Assembly (NCBI GenBank): GCA_948468465.1
Contig: CAOKJJ010000093.1
Location: forward strand, 1-18,642
Source of the DNA: an uncultured Eubacterium sp.
GTDB lineage: Bacteria; Bacillota_A; Clostridia; Lachnospirales; Lachnospiraceae
DNA length: 18,642 nt
Direction of reading: 5' to 3'
Positions 5,771 through 14,404 of the stretch are shown piece after piece. A model generated the notes under the pieces. The model did not search any database. It was not told where the DNA came from and saw only the letters and a program-made list of their open reading frames with translations. Within the stretch, counting starts at the first letter, position 1. Each line of letters begins with the position of its first letter. The position numbers were made by a program, and so were the translations under genes.

Positions 5771-8179
5771 TTATAGATCCGCACCTTTTGCAATCAGCAG
5801 TTTTTTATATGCATCCGCTTTTACACGCGGCACAGTGTAAATCGTACCAGAGCCAATCCCGGCAAACGCCTCTGCTCCTGTTTTCTTACTTGTCAGTTTC
5901 TGTGTCTGGAGAACAACGGAATCCAGTTTTTTATCCCCATAAAATGCCTGCTTTCCAATCCGTGAAACTTTTTCTGGGATTACAATCCGCGTCATTGCCG
6001 TACAATGATAAAATGCCCTGTCCCCAATCGTTTTTACGTTTTTACCCATAGAAACATTTTTCAGGCCTGAACATCCATAAAATGCATTCCTGCCTATGGA
6101 AAGAACGCTGTTTCCTATCGATACGCTTTTTAGTTTTTTATGGTTCTTAAATGCATCTGCTGAAATAGCAGTTACTTTGTAAGAAATCCCATTAATTTTT
6201 ACAGATGCTGGCACGAATGCTTTTTTCACGTTCCGGCTTAATGGTTTCAGATAAGATACTTTTCCTCCTGCAGTGCTGGATTTCGTTACTGTATATACAG
6301 CATTTGTTTTTTTATCCGTCAGCTTTGTTCCTTTTGCTGGAGAAGATATTTCATTCTGCTCCATATCATCGGTATCTTCATCTTCTTTTTCCTCTCCATT
6401 CTCTCCATCGTCCGGCATTTCTGAAACATTTCCATCCTCTCCACTGTCCGGCGTTTCTGGAACATTTCCAATCTTAACTTTAAATGCCACCTTTAGATCA
6501 GGATTCCATCTCAGATTCATAGAAACTTTCACATTTCCATCTGCCAGTGCCGTAAAATATCCATCAAAATATTCATCTCTCGTATACGACAGCCTGTTCT
6601 CATCCGATATAGAGATATCCACTTCTAATTCATCCAGTGACACATAAATCTTATCCCCAGTGTTTACTTTGATCGGATCTGATCCAAGTCCCGACAGCCA
6701 TTGATAATGTATTACGTCTCCATCTTTTCCGGTTACATTATAGGCCGGACTAAATTCTACAGGAACTTTCAAGGCGATTTGCTGGTTACAGACACTGCAC
6801 CGTACATAACATGTATCCGATACAGCTTTTTCCATTTTGACCTGATGTCCTTTGCAGGTTTCTTTTACCATAAAATCAGCCGGCTCTGCTATGGATATAG
6901 AATAAAAATCCAGACTGTATCCATCCACTGTAAACCAATGGATCCTGTTATGATACAGGACCGGCTTACAGCTTGAAAGAAACCCTTTATGCTGGTAGAT
7001 CTGGCTCACCTGATTTCCATTTTCATCAATGACCGTATAGTAAACCATATCTTTTCTTCCCCAGAGCACCATACAGTTCTGTTCCGAAATTTTTACAGTC
7101 TGCGGCGTTGTAACGGTTCCATCCCCTTCATCATAGGAGGTCAGCCAGGAAATCTCTTTATGATTCAAATCTTTATCTATCGCTGCAGCGTAAATATTCC
7201 TCGTTTTGCGCTGCGCATATTTCTCATCCTGAATGACTGAATTGCCCACAACCAGATAAGAATCATTCATGATTTCAAATCCGCCGATCGCTGACCCTGT
7301 ATAGTTTTCACCTGTTTCCCCATAAAATTCCATAATATCCAGGCTTTTTTCTGAATCATTGTATTCGGACTGCAGTTTTCCGCTGGAGATATCATAACCC
7401 AACTTACTGATCACTGCTGCACGCGGATAAGCATCTCCCAGATCAGTCATTACAACACTGCTGCCGTCAAATCCGACCTGCTGATCAAACGAATGGGACA
7501 CATATCCAGGTCCTCCTATGCCGGTTACCGTATCCGTAATCTCCATTGTCTCTGTATCTGCCATGATTGTAGCGTTTGCCTGATGCCGGTGTCCGTCACT
7601 CGCTGTATACATTGTATGACAGGTATGGATGATCAGGTTTTTTCCCTTTACATCGATGTCACACCCATAGCCAAATGGGACTGTTGTATTGCAGTCGCTC
7701 AATCCCACGCTTTTCAGCCGGTTCCAGTTTAAATCATATTTCGTAATACGGAATACCTCCAGACCATCATCCTGCTCCAGATTGTACTGCCCTGTTACAA
7801 TATAATATGCATCCGAAGCTGCATAAAAACCGCCCCACAAAGGCAGTTCGCCAGTAAGTACTTTCCGGCTGGACATATGATAGTCTTCATCAAAGGTATC
7901 GACCACAATCTGACCATCTGCATTGACCGCTACCCCTTCTTTTATAAAGCGGACTGTCATCCATCCTCTATCAAGAGGCAGAAGATAAGAGGTCTGATCA
8001 TTTCCCCCTGTATAATGCTCTAATGTTAAGGTACAGTCTCCCCCGTCATCCTGTATTCCATCTGATATTTCCGCCGTTTTCCATGATGTTTCTGCAAATA
8101 CCGGCTGTGTTACAAATAGAAATGCCAGACATAACATAAAAAACGAAACACCCATATATACTCTTTTCAGATTCTTCAT
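5771..8179 (-). CDS. Secreted protein: propeller-like region plus BspA-type leucine-rich repeats
   Basis: This 802-aa exported protein has a signal peptide at 1-29 (KNLKR, hydrophobic core, VFA cleavage site). Residues about 30-430 contain repeated strands such as GGFYAASDAYYIVTGQYNLE and GFEIMNDSYLVVGN, which look like a beta-propeller, though I cannot name the family. A Cys-containing strand (CKGHQVKMEKAVSDTCYVRC) and a beta-sandwich-like part follow. An acidic linker rich in PDSGEDG and EKEDEDTDD leads to five or so LRR_5/BspA repeats, for example ISADAFKNHKKLKSVSIGNS, IGRNAFYGCSGLKNVS and IGDRAFYHCTAMTRIVIP. BspA repeats commonly mediate adhesion. There is no sorting signal, dockerin or membrane anchor, so retention at the surface would need a partner. 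It lies between the cohesin-dockerin gene (70 nt) and the sortase. Confidence 0.8.
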   Translation of the reverse strand: MKNLKRVYMGVSFFMLCLAFLFVTQPVFAETSWKTAEISDGIQDDGGDCTLTLEHYTGGNDQTSYLLPLDRGWMTVRFIKEGVAVNADGQIVVDTFDEDYHMSSRKVLTGELPLWGGFYAASDAYYIVTGQYNLEQDDGLEVFRITKYDLNWNRLKSVGLSDCNTTVPFGYGCDIDVKGKNLIIHTCHTMYTASDGHRHQANATIMADTETMEITDTVTGIGGPGYVSHSFDQQVGFDGSSVVMTDLGDAYPRAAVISKLGYDISSGKLQSEYNDSEKSLDIMEFYGETGENYTGSAIGGFEIMNDSYLVVGNSVIQDEKYAQRKTRNIYAAAIDKDLNHKEISWLTSYDEGDGTVTTPQTVKISEQNCMVLWGRKDMVYYTVIDENGNQVSQIYQHKGFLSSCKPVLYHNRIHWFTVDGYSLDFYSISIAEPADFMVKETCKGHQVKMEKAVSDTCYVRCSVCNQQIALKVPVEFSPAYNVTGKDGDVIHYQWLSGLGSDPIKVNTGDKIYVSLDELEVDISISDENRLSYTRDEYFDGYFTALADGNVKVSMNLRWNPDLKVAFKVKIGNVPETPDSGEDGNVSEMPDDGENGEEKEDEDTDDMEQNEISSPAKGTKLTDKKTNAVYTVTKSSTAGGKVSYLKPLSRNVKKAFVPASVKINGISYKVTAISADAFKNHKKLKSVSIGNSVLSIGRNAFYGCSGLKNVSMGKNVKTIGDRAFYHCTAMTRIVIPEKVSRIGKQAFYGDKKLDSVVLQTQKLTSKKTGAEAFAGIGSGTIYTVPRVKADAYKKLLIAKGADL

Positions 8180-8249
8180 AAAACCGCAGCCGCCTTTCCC
8201 TGCTTTTTTATTTCACTATGCCGGCTATATCATACAAGCCGTGCGCCAT

Positions 8250-8969
8250 TTAAAACTCCTGGATCTCTCCATTATAATACTGAATGATCCTCTTTGCATC
8301 CATCAGATTCACTTTCCCGTCACTGTTTACATCCGCGTTTTTCTTCTGCTGGCTGTTAAAATCTACTGCTCCGTTGTAATGCTGCATAACAAGCTTTGCA
8401 TCGGTAAGATTTACTTTTCCATCACCGTTTACATCCCCTGCTGCTGTCAGAGATTCTGCGATCGTAATACGCGCAGGCACATGGTGTTCAATCTCTGCTG
8501 CCTGTCCGTCTTCAGAGCCGTTCCATTTCATACGGGTAACACAAAGCGTCGTCTTGCCTGTAGAAGCACCTGATGCCGTATGGAGCTGGATCTGCAGCAT
8601 CTCGCCGCCGTCCGGTATCGTAATATCTGAGGAATATTGGATTTCAAAATCCCCCGAAGACTGATCAAAAGACCATGACTGTACTTTTCCGCTTTCTGCC
8701 GGAAGAATGTCTGCTTTTTCTACCTGAAACAGGCTGCTGTCATATTCCAGTGTGCCAGCTATTGTGTTGACCGCCTGCGGAGACGACTCTTTGCTGCTGC
8801 CTTTCAGCTTTACGGACATCATAATCGTATCCCCCTGCCTGCATTCAGATACATCCAGTGTATTCTCAATGTCCCATAAAGCATCTTCCGCGTATGTATG
8901 GTTTGAAAATCCAAAAACTGCCACCATCAGTCCCAGTATAACCGCTGCTATTTTTTTTAATTTCTTCAC
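8250..8969 (-). CDS. Secreted cohesin-dockerin adaptor protein
   Basis: This is a 239-aa exported protein. The signal peptide is 1-27 (KKLKK, core, TYA). Residues about 35-170 form a cohesin-type beta-sandwich: TLDVSECRQGDTIMMSVKL, AGTLEYDSSLFQVEKADIL and a GEMLQIQLHT strand. Residues 174-239 form a type I dockerin with two calcium-binding repeats, GDVNGDGKVNLTDAKLVMQ and ADVNSDGKVNLMDAKRIIQ. Both keep the D-x-N-x-D-G-x-(V/I)-x-x-x-D loop. A cohesin joined to a dockerin is the architecture of an adaptor scaffoldin: the dockerin binds one cohesin and the cohesin recruits another dockerin. The start is GTG at 8969, overlapping the stop of the upstream cohesin gene as GTGA, with GGGGAGG at 7 nt. 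Coupled translation with its likely anchoring partner is therefore expected. Calcium-dependent folding is family knowledge. Confidence 0.88.
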   Translation of the reverse strand: MKKLKKIAAVILGLMVAVFGFSNHTYAEDALWDIENTLDVSECRQGDTIMMSVKLKGSSKESSPQAVNTIAGTLEYDSSLFQVEKADILPAESGKVQSWSFDQSSGDFEIQYSSDITIPDGGEMLQIQLHTASGASTGKTTLCVTRMKWNGSEDGQAAEIEHHVPARITIAESLTAAGDVNGDGKVNLTDAKLVMQHYNGAVDFNSQQKKNADVNSDGKVNLMDAKRIIQYYNGEIQEF

Positions 8970-9853
8970 TTTTTTTCCTCCCCGTGTTTCCTTACTGCCA
9001 GAACCAGTGCCAGAATACCACAGGCAGCAGCAAGAACCAGTAATATATCGCTGCCGATTCCTGCGCCTGTTTTATAATTCCGGCCCGGCCTGGAACTGCC
9101 TGCATCTGATGAAGAAGCAGCCTGTGCATTTTGTACAGAGACACTCTGGGTTCCGCCTTCTGCAGAAATGGACATTTCCTGTGTACTGCCTGCAGTCGTA
9201 TCAGATACAGCATTCTGGATACTCTCGTTATCTGCACCTGCTGTATCTGCTGCACGTTTTCCGGCAGTGCTGCTTTCTGCTGATTTACCAGTGTCCTGTC
9301 CCGGTTCAGAAGCTTTCAGGTCTACGGTATCTGTCTGATTCTTTGTAGTATTTTCTTTTTTCCCGGATGTTTCCGGCACACACACCTGGCTGGAAACCCG
9401 GCAGTCAGAAACATTGGATAAATCTGCATCTGTCATGTCTCTTAAAGACAGTGTAACCGGAATCGAAGAAGTATCCGAAACTGCCTGAAAACGGACGGCT
9501 GCTATCATCCCGTCTGCGGAATAGCTGCTATCACAGACTACAGATAAATTTACCTCGCTGCCTGTGTCGGATGCCATTTTCATATCGCTGCCGGAAAAGC
9601 CGCTGCTCCAGGATGTGCTGTCATAGGCTAAAACACTGCTGTCATAACTCAGAGCAGCGCCTAATGTGCTAATCGAAGGATTTCCGCTGAGATGAACGCT
9701 TATGTTTACATAGTCCCCTGCTGCCAGCTCTGCGACATCTGCGGATGCAGACAGGGACGGGGATGCTGCTGCGTATGCAGTGTGTATCTGCATGATACAG
9801 GCCAGCAGCAGGCCTGTGAACAGGCATGGGATGAATTTCCTTTTGTTTTTCAT
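8966..9853 (-). CDS. Wall-anchored cohesin protein with N-x-K-T-G sorting signal
   Basis: This 295-aa protein starts at ATG 9853 (AAAGGA upstream); an in-frame ATG at 9922 would add 23 charged residues across an intergenic hairpin and spoil the signal peptide. The signal peptide (KNKRK, core, AYA) is followed by a cohesin-type domain: SLSASADVAELAAGDYVNIS, AALSYDSSVLAYDS and MIAAVRFQAV. A long Ser/Thr/Ala/Glu-rich spacer would reach through the wall. The C-terminus has N259-Y-K-T-G263, a hydrophobic segment at about 269-287 and the tail RKHGEEKK, a standard sorting signal whose motif resembles NPQTN/NxKTG-type class B sortase sites rather than LPXTG. With the class B sortase in the same operon, this is its predicted substrate. 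It would be the base of the cohesin/dockerin assembly with the adaptor at 8250-8969. Confidence 0.85.
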   Translation of the reverse strand: MKNKRKFIPCLFTGLLLACIMQIHTAYAAASPSLSASADVAELAAGDYVNISVHLSGNPSISTLGAALSYDSSVLAYDSTSWSSGFSGSDMKMASDTGSEVNLSVVCDSSYSADGMIAAVRFQAVSDTSSIPVTLSLRDMTDADLSNVSDCRVSSQVCVPETSGKKENTTKNQTDTVDLKASEPGQDTGKSAESSTAGKRAADTAGADNESIQNAVSDTTAGSTQEMSISAEGGTQSVSVQNAQAASSSDAGSSRPGRNYKTGAGIGSDILLVLAAACGILALVLAVRKHGEEKK

Positions 9854-9892
9854 AATCTTTTCCTTTCTTACTTTTCTCTTAAAATTGCGGGT

Positions 9893-9928
9893 ACAGCCAT
9901 GCGGTTCCATTTCTGGCAGCATGGCTGT
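9893..9928 (-). promoter_or_regulatory. Intercistronic hairpin between giant gene and cohesin gene
   Basis: ACAGCCATGC (9893-9902) and GCATGGCTGT (9919-9928) form a perfect 10-bp stem with a 16-nt loop in the 81-nt gap between the two genes. No proper U-run follows on the minus strand, so it looks more like an mRNA-processing/stability element or attenuator than a full terminator. Confidence 0.5.
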
Positions 9929-9934
9929 GGAAGA

Positions 9935-10213
9935 TTATTTTACTTTGATGCTTTTTACTGTGCTGTAAGAGCCGTAAACCTTTTTGCCTGTTGAATCCAG
10001 ACGGTAAGCACGGACCCTGACATAATATTTTTTGCCGGATTTCAGTTTTTTCAGTGCTGCGCCTGCAGATGATGAAACTGTTTTTTTCGTAGAAGATGCA
10101 GGGAACTTCTTGTTTGTGGAATAAACTGTTTCATATCCTTTTGCACCTATGACTTTCCCAAAGTTTACGGCAAGCTGTCCCGTCTTTGAAGATTTTAATG
10201 CAGATATTTTTAC
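9935..10213 (-). pseudogene. C-terminal Fn3-like domain cut off by an in-frame TGA
   Basis: The reading frame of the RCC1/CARDB/Big_2 gene continues past its TGA (10214-10216) for 92 sense codons to TAA at 9935-9937. It encodes a typical clostridial fibronectin-III-like end domain: NFGKVIGAKGYETVYSTNKK, LKKLKSGKKYYVRVRAY, then KKVYGSYSTVKSIKVK. The frame is unbroken, so a single nonsense change (for example a Cys or Trp codon to TGA) separates it from the main protein. No start codon or ribosome binding site would allow independent translation. Confidence 0.75.
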
Positions 10214-13200
10214 TCAGGAAGCCTTGACCCCGCTCCCATCTGTACTTTCTGCCGTGATTATAGCCTGTCCAATACCTACCGCTGTTACCATGCCATTTTG
10301 ATCTACGGTCGCAACATTTAAATTGTCAGACGACCATTTTAATGTTTTATTCATTGCATCCACTGGAAAGACATCTGCTTTTAACTGCAGTATATTTCCG
10401 GTATTCAAAGAAGCATCTCCCAGGCTCAGGGTTATCCTCTCAACCTTTTTCTTTTCATCTGTATCAGATACGCCCTTTTCCCTCAACACGACATAATCGT
10501 AATTATTACTTTCATATTTTTCTTCTATACTGGATTTTACAACATAATACAATCCATTAGCATCCAGATCATATCCGCTGCTATCTCCACGATAAAAAAA
10601 TTCCACCGCAACCAGATCATTCTGATTCAATGTCCCCAGTTCTATGCTGGAAAGCACTTCACCATCCACAGTATTTTTATGTACTTCTAAGATTGCATTT
10701 GCAGGCACTGGCTCATAATTGCCCACAGCTACATGAACTTCTTTTCCATTTCCAAGATCATCTTCAATAGCTGAGACAGATAAATCCGCATATCCCGCCT
10801 GCATCTTAAACATATTATTCGATATATCACTATCATCCTGCACCAATGCTTGTACCGTGATTTCCCTTCTCCCAATTGTATCTGGAACTTTATATTCAGT
10901 TTCCAAAAGTGCACTCTCCCCTGGAAGAATATTGACTGATTTTACAGTTTCCTGCCCCTCTATATCAATGCTGCATCCTGTTACAGTCCTTGTCCCAAGG
11001 TTACGGACTCCAACATATACCTTGGTATTCTCACCCGGAATCTCTGTTCCGTCTTCAATATAAGCGTTTACAACTTCTAAATCTGGTGCTTTGACCACCT
11101 GTAAGGAACAAATTTCTCCAGGTCCTGCTGTACTTCCCTTGCGGTAAAGGAACTCCATATCCCCATCTGCATTAAAGTACCCGTCCGGCCTAAAAATATC
11201 CTTATTACTATCAGATAAAAATACCTGCCGCGTCCATTTCCCAGATTGTGCGTCATACAGACAACCAGCCAACTGATATGTCTGATCATCATCTGCCTCA
11301 GGCCAGATAATGGCCGCCTCGCCTTTTTCACCATTAATTACTGTAAAGTTTTCCGAAATCTGCACATCCTCCCCACCGCTGATGATATGCTTCTGCCCGG
11401 ATTTTTCTAAAACATGAATCCCGTCCACAGCATACCAGAACAGTGCATCATTTCCCTGATATCCTGCATATTGAGGCATTGCGTCATATGTATTGTTTTC
11501 CGTCAGCCTTTCTATAGAACCGTCAGACGCATACAAATATATCTCCCTGTCATCGAGTGTATTGAGGTCTTTATCCATGTCTATGCACACTGCCGCTGTC
11601 ACATTACCCCCTGGAGCGGAAACATCATAAGACACCGGCAATCCCTGGGATAGTGTGAACTCCCGATCAACAGATGCACCATTGCACATTCCTGTCATGA
11701 AAAGAATATTGTCGCCTGACATTCCAAAAATGTTGCATGCAGTATTCTTCAAACCAACTTCTGTAACATTTCCTTCCGTGTCAATATAAATACGTGCATT
11801 ATTATAAGAAGCTGCCGGTGACGATCCAAGAACCCCTGACGCTTTTTCAAAGCTTCCCGTGTCTTTATTCCAGACTGCATAACAAATCCCACTTGACTGC
11901 AAAGCCTGTTCCATTCCAGAAGCATTTGTTATACTATCAGCATAATTCATCCATGAAACAGCTATTCTGCCGTTGGACGCAGCGAGATACGGGTAAAAGT
12001 CCCCTGTTCCATCGTCATCTACTGCAACCGGACTGCTCCATTCGCCAATAACACTATCGTAAACCATGTAGACAAGTTTAGTGCGATGAACCACATCCCG
12101 TGAGCTGTCCTCTGTCAAGAATACTGCAATTGTTGTATCTCCTTCCTGCACAATGATTGGTTCAGACAATTCTGAAGCTCCTTCTATCAAAAGCTTTTCC
12201 TTGAGATTTGACTTTATGCCTGATACATTTTTCAAACGGATTGTTTGATTTCCACACCATTTTGCTTCAGATTCTACTTTATCTGGCAAAACATAACAGT
12301 CTCCATTATAAATATCCATTCCATCTAAAGCAGGATTTTCCCGTACACTGTCCAATTGTGCTTTATCATCTTCTGCTTTATAAAGAGGATAAGTTCCATT
12401 TAGCATTTCCTTTGAATAATTAAATCCCAAAACACTGGCCTTAATGCTCAGCCCGCCTTTTAAATCAGACTGCATTAGCTTCAATGGAAATTTAATCACC
12501 GATGGCATAAATGCGCTTCCTTCAAATCCCAGTGTTACTGCATATAAAACGCCTACTCCGCCTCCGACACTGAATGACGGTGTTATCTTTAGCTCAGTGC
12601 TTCCTCCAAATTTTTTTGTACTTGTATCAAAAGTAGCCTCACCATTAAGCTCCCCATTTACCCCTAAAGATTCCTCCATATAAACTGGTACAGGCCCTAT
12701 TGCATATTGCTGCTGGAATTTTGTTCCTGCATTTATCACTATCCTGATACCGCCTGTCAATGGTGTTGTACTGTCTAGTGACAGGTCATTTTCCAGCCAC
12801 CCATACCCCGTTGCGCTGATTTTTGCCTTTTCTGTCCAGGCAGTTTCCAGGTTATTCTTTTTTGCAATATTATTCCATTCTGTAAGGGATAAGTCATCCA
12901 TCAGATACGTTGGTTTTTCTTTGCAGTACTTTTTCCATTTTTCCCATGCTTTATCGTCAAAAACATCAATTCCATCACCTAAGTCAGCTCCAAGCATGAT
13001 ACGGATTTTTTTACCATTCCTCTTTATAGTTGTCTTAATCTTCCCAAGATCAAAGGACAATTTATCATCATTTAAAAATGGAACCGACTTATCTTTCTCC
13101 TGTACATTTGATTCACTGCTTTCATTTAAAATTGAAACATAATTATCATTCTCAAATGAAATAGTATTGTCTGTCGGCAGAGTGACATATAATAGCTTAC

Positions 13201-14368
13201 TCTCACTTTCCGTTCCGTCTGCCGCTACCATTTTTACGTATACACGGCCACTTCCAGCAAGATCGCGCCCAATATTTAACCGAAAAACACCATCTTCGCT
13301 CTCATAATGCTTATCTCCGCGCCACAAACTATAATACCCCGGTTCTTTTCCATTCCACACACCACAAATACGGAAAGTAACTGTTTCGTTTCTTTCAAAA
13401 AAATCACCCGTACAATGTTTTGCCCTCCCACTTCGATAATGAACCATTGTAGATATATATGGATTAACATCGTCACCTTCCTTTTTCTCTTCCAACATAA
13501 AAGCAAACCGATTTGTATTCCAAAGATCCACAAGTTCTGAACATACAATTGGTGTATAAAAAATATAATCCCTATAACCATCTTTTGTTATTGAAATACG
13601 CTTCATAGCAGAAGGCTCCAAAAGCGTATTCGTAATATATACCATACCCTTGTCATCTGTGACAGCTTCTCCAATACCCTCTATTTCTACTCTTGCTCCT
13701 TCTGTGCCAATTTTTGAGCCATCATTTGTTTCACAATGATCCCAATCCGTTACATGAATTGCTATTTTTAAATTATCAACAGAATCCGTAGGATTTTCTG
13801 ATGGTTTTTCATCGTCATCTCCAGTTGAATCTGATTCAAAGTTAATTTTTACGGGTGTTAGTTGAATATTATCTATCGTCCCATTTCCTATTTGACCAGA
13901 ACCATTATTTCCCCAACAGTACAAATCTCCATTCGTTGTAATTGCTGCACTATGCCAATTTCCTAAAGAAACTGCCGCTACATTGCCTAATACCTTTGCA
14001 GACGTTGCCCATTCTACTCCACTTCCCACTTGCCCTGTATCATTGTGTCCCCAACATTGTAAGTCCCCATTCTCCATAATAGCTGCATTATGGAATGCGC
14101 CTGAAGCAATATCTGTTACATTGCTAAACGCTTTTGTGGGTATTGTTTTCTTCCCATCTCCACCCCAATAATACAGATCCTTATTTGCTGTAATAGCAAT
14201 GCTACCATTAGAACTTAGAGAAACTGCGGTTACATTATCTAACACTTTTATCGGCGTTCTCTGCTTAGTTGTCGTTCCATTCCCTACTTGCCCATATTCA
14301 TTATCTCCCCAACAATACAAGTCTCCATTCGTTGTGATAATTTTATTCCCTGTATATGAGTAATTCAT
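10214..14368 (-). CDS. Giant RCC1-repeat/CARDB/Big_2 surface protein, truncated at both ends
   Basis: The main frame encodes about 1384 aa from the first ATG at 14368 (a TTG at 14425 lies inside the XRE gene on the other strand). RCC1 repeats occupy about 14350-13850, with ITTNGDLYCWG and GQVGNGTTTKQ as the repeat core. A short acidic linker follows, then a CNA-B/carboxypeptidase-regulatory-like module at about 13780-13545 (GARVEIEGIGEAVTDDKGMV). The large centre from 13450 to about 11100 includes a probable beta-propeller. One or two CARDB modules lie at 11090-10500 (VRNLGTRTVTGCSIDIEG), and a Big_2 module at 10440-10217 (WSSDNLNVATVDQNGMVTAV). Proteins of this build are normally exported, but no signal peptide, ribosome binding site or plausible leader precedes the RCC1 repeats, so the 5' end is missing. 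An in-frame TGA removes the last domain. Otherwise the coding sequence is intact, so the damage is recent. Confidence 0.75.
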   Translation of the reverse strand: MNYSYTGNKIITTNGDLYCWGDNEYGQVGNGTTTKQRTPIKVLDNVTAVSLSSNGSIAITANKDLYYWGGDGKKTIPTKAFSNVTDIASGAFHNAAIMENGDLQCWGHNDTGQVGSGVEWATSAKVLGNVAAVSLGNWHSAAITTNGDLYCWGNNGSGQIGNGTIDNIQLTPVKINFESDSTGDDDEKPSENPTDSVDNLKIAIHVTDWDHCETNDGSKIGTEGARVEIEGIGEAVTDDKGMVYITNTLLEPSAMKRISITKDGYRDYIFYTPIVCSELVDLWNTNRFAFMLEEKKEGDDVNPYISTMVHYRSGRAKHCTGDFFERNETVTFRICGVWNGKEPGYYSLWRGDKHYESEDGVFRLNIGRDLAGSGRVYVKMVAADGTESESKLLYVTLPTDNTISFENDNYVSILNESSESNVQEKDKSVPFLNDDKLSFDLGKIKTTIKRNGKKIRIMLGADLGDGIDVFDDKAWEKWKKYCKEKPTYLMDDLSLTEWNNIAKKNNLETAWTEKAKISATGYGWLENDLSLDSTTPLTGGIRIVINAGTKFQQQYAIGPVPVYMEESLGVNGELNGEATFDTSTKKFGGSTELKITPSFSVGGGVGVLYAVTLGFEGSAFMPSVIKFPLKLMQSDLKGGLSIKASVLGFNYSKEMLNGTYPLYKAEDDKAQLDSVRENPALDGMDIYNGDCYVLPDKVESEAKWCGNQTIRLKNVSGIKSNLKEKLLIEGASELSEPIIVQEGDTTIAVFLTEDSSRDVVHRTKLVYMVYDSVIGEWSSPVAVDDDGTGDFYPYLAASNGRIAVSWMNYADSITNASGMEQALQSSGICYAVWNKDTGSFEKASGVLGSSPAASYNNARIYIDTEGNVTEVGLKNTACNIFGMSGDNILFMTGMCNGASVDREFTLSQGLPVSYDVSAPGGNVTAAVCIDMDKDLNTLDDREIYLYASDGSIERLTENNTYDAMPQYAGYQGNDALFWYAVDGIHVLEKSGQKHIISGGEDVQISENFTVINGEKGEAAIIWPEADDDQTYQLAGCLYDAQSGKWTRQVFLSDSNKDIFRPDGYFNADGDMEFLYRKGSTAGPGEICSLQVVKAPDLEVVNAYIEDGTEIPGENTKVYVGVRNLGTRTVTGCSIDIEGQETVKSVNILPGESALLETEYKVPDTIGRREITVQALVQDDSDISNNMFKMQAGYADLSVSAIEDDLGNGKEVHVAVGNYEPVPANAILEVHKNTVDGEVLSSIELGTLNQNDLVAVEFFYRGDSSGYDLDANGLYYVVKSSIEEKYESNNYDYVVLREKGVSDTDEKKKVERITLSLGDASLNTGNILQLKADVFPVDAMNKTLKWSSDNLNVATVDQNGMVTAVGIGQAIITAESTDGSGVKAS
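13911..13939. repeat. RCC1 DNA repeat, copy 1
   Basis: A 29-bp stretch matches 14307-14335 at all but two positions and encodes the same RCC1 core (TTNGDLYCWG) on the minus strand. Such near-identical copies can recombine and change repeat number. Confidence 0.7.
14307..14335. repeat. RCC1 DNA repeat, copy 2
   Basis: This is the second copy of the repeat at 13911-13939. It lies at the extreme 5' end of the remaining RCC1 coding sequence, only about 15 bases before the coding match fades out, close to the probable rearrangement junction. Confidence 0.7.
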
Positions 14369-14372
14369 AGAA

Positions 14373-14378
14373 TACAAT
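14373..14378 (+). promoter_or_regulatory. Possible -10 element of the XRE gene
   Basis: TACAAT lies 26 bases before the ATG of the XRE regulator in an AT-rich stretch. No good -35 box is seen 17 bases upstream, so this is only a candidate. AAAAAGGCGG at 14384-14393 is the probable ribosome binding region. Confidence 0.25.
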
Positions 14379-14404
14379 AATATAAAAAGGCGGTGTTGTA
14401 TTTT

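Noticed and set aside
8752..9348. 198-codon plus-strand frame
   Set aside because: Antisense to the two cohesin genes, which have clear signal peptides and domains.
9854..9922. 23-residue N-terminal extension of the cohesin protein
   Set aside because: The extension crosses an intercistronic hairpin, is highly charged and would bury the signal peptide; ATG 9853 has AAAGGA at correct spacing.
10214..10216. TGA read as selenocysteine
   Set aside because: The position is in an extracellular Big_2/Fn3 linker, not a redox site, and no SECIS-like hairpin with the right form is evident just after it.
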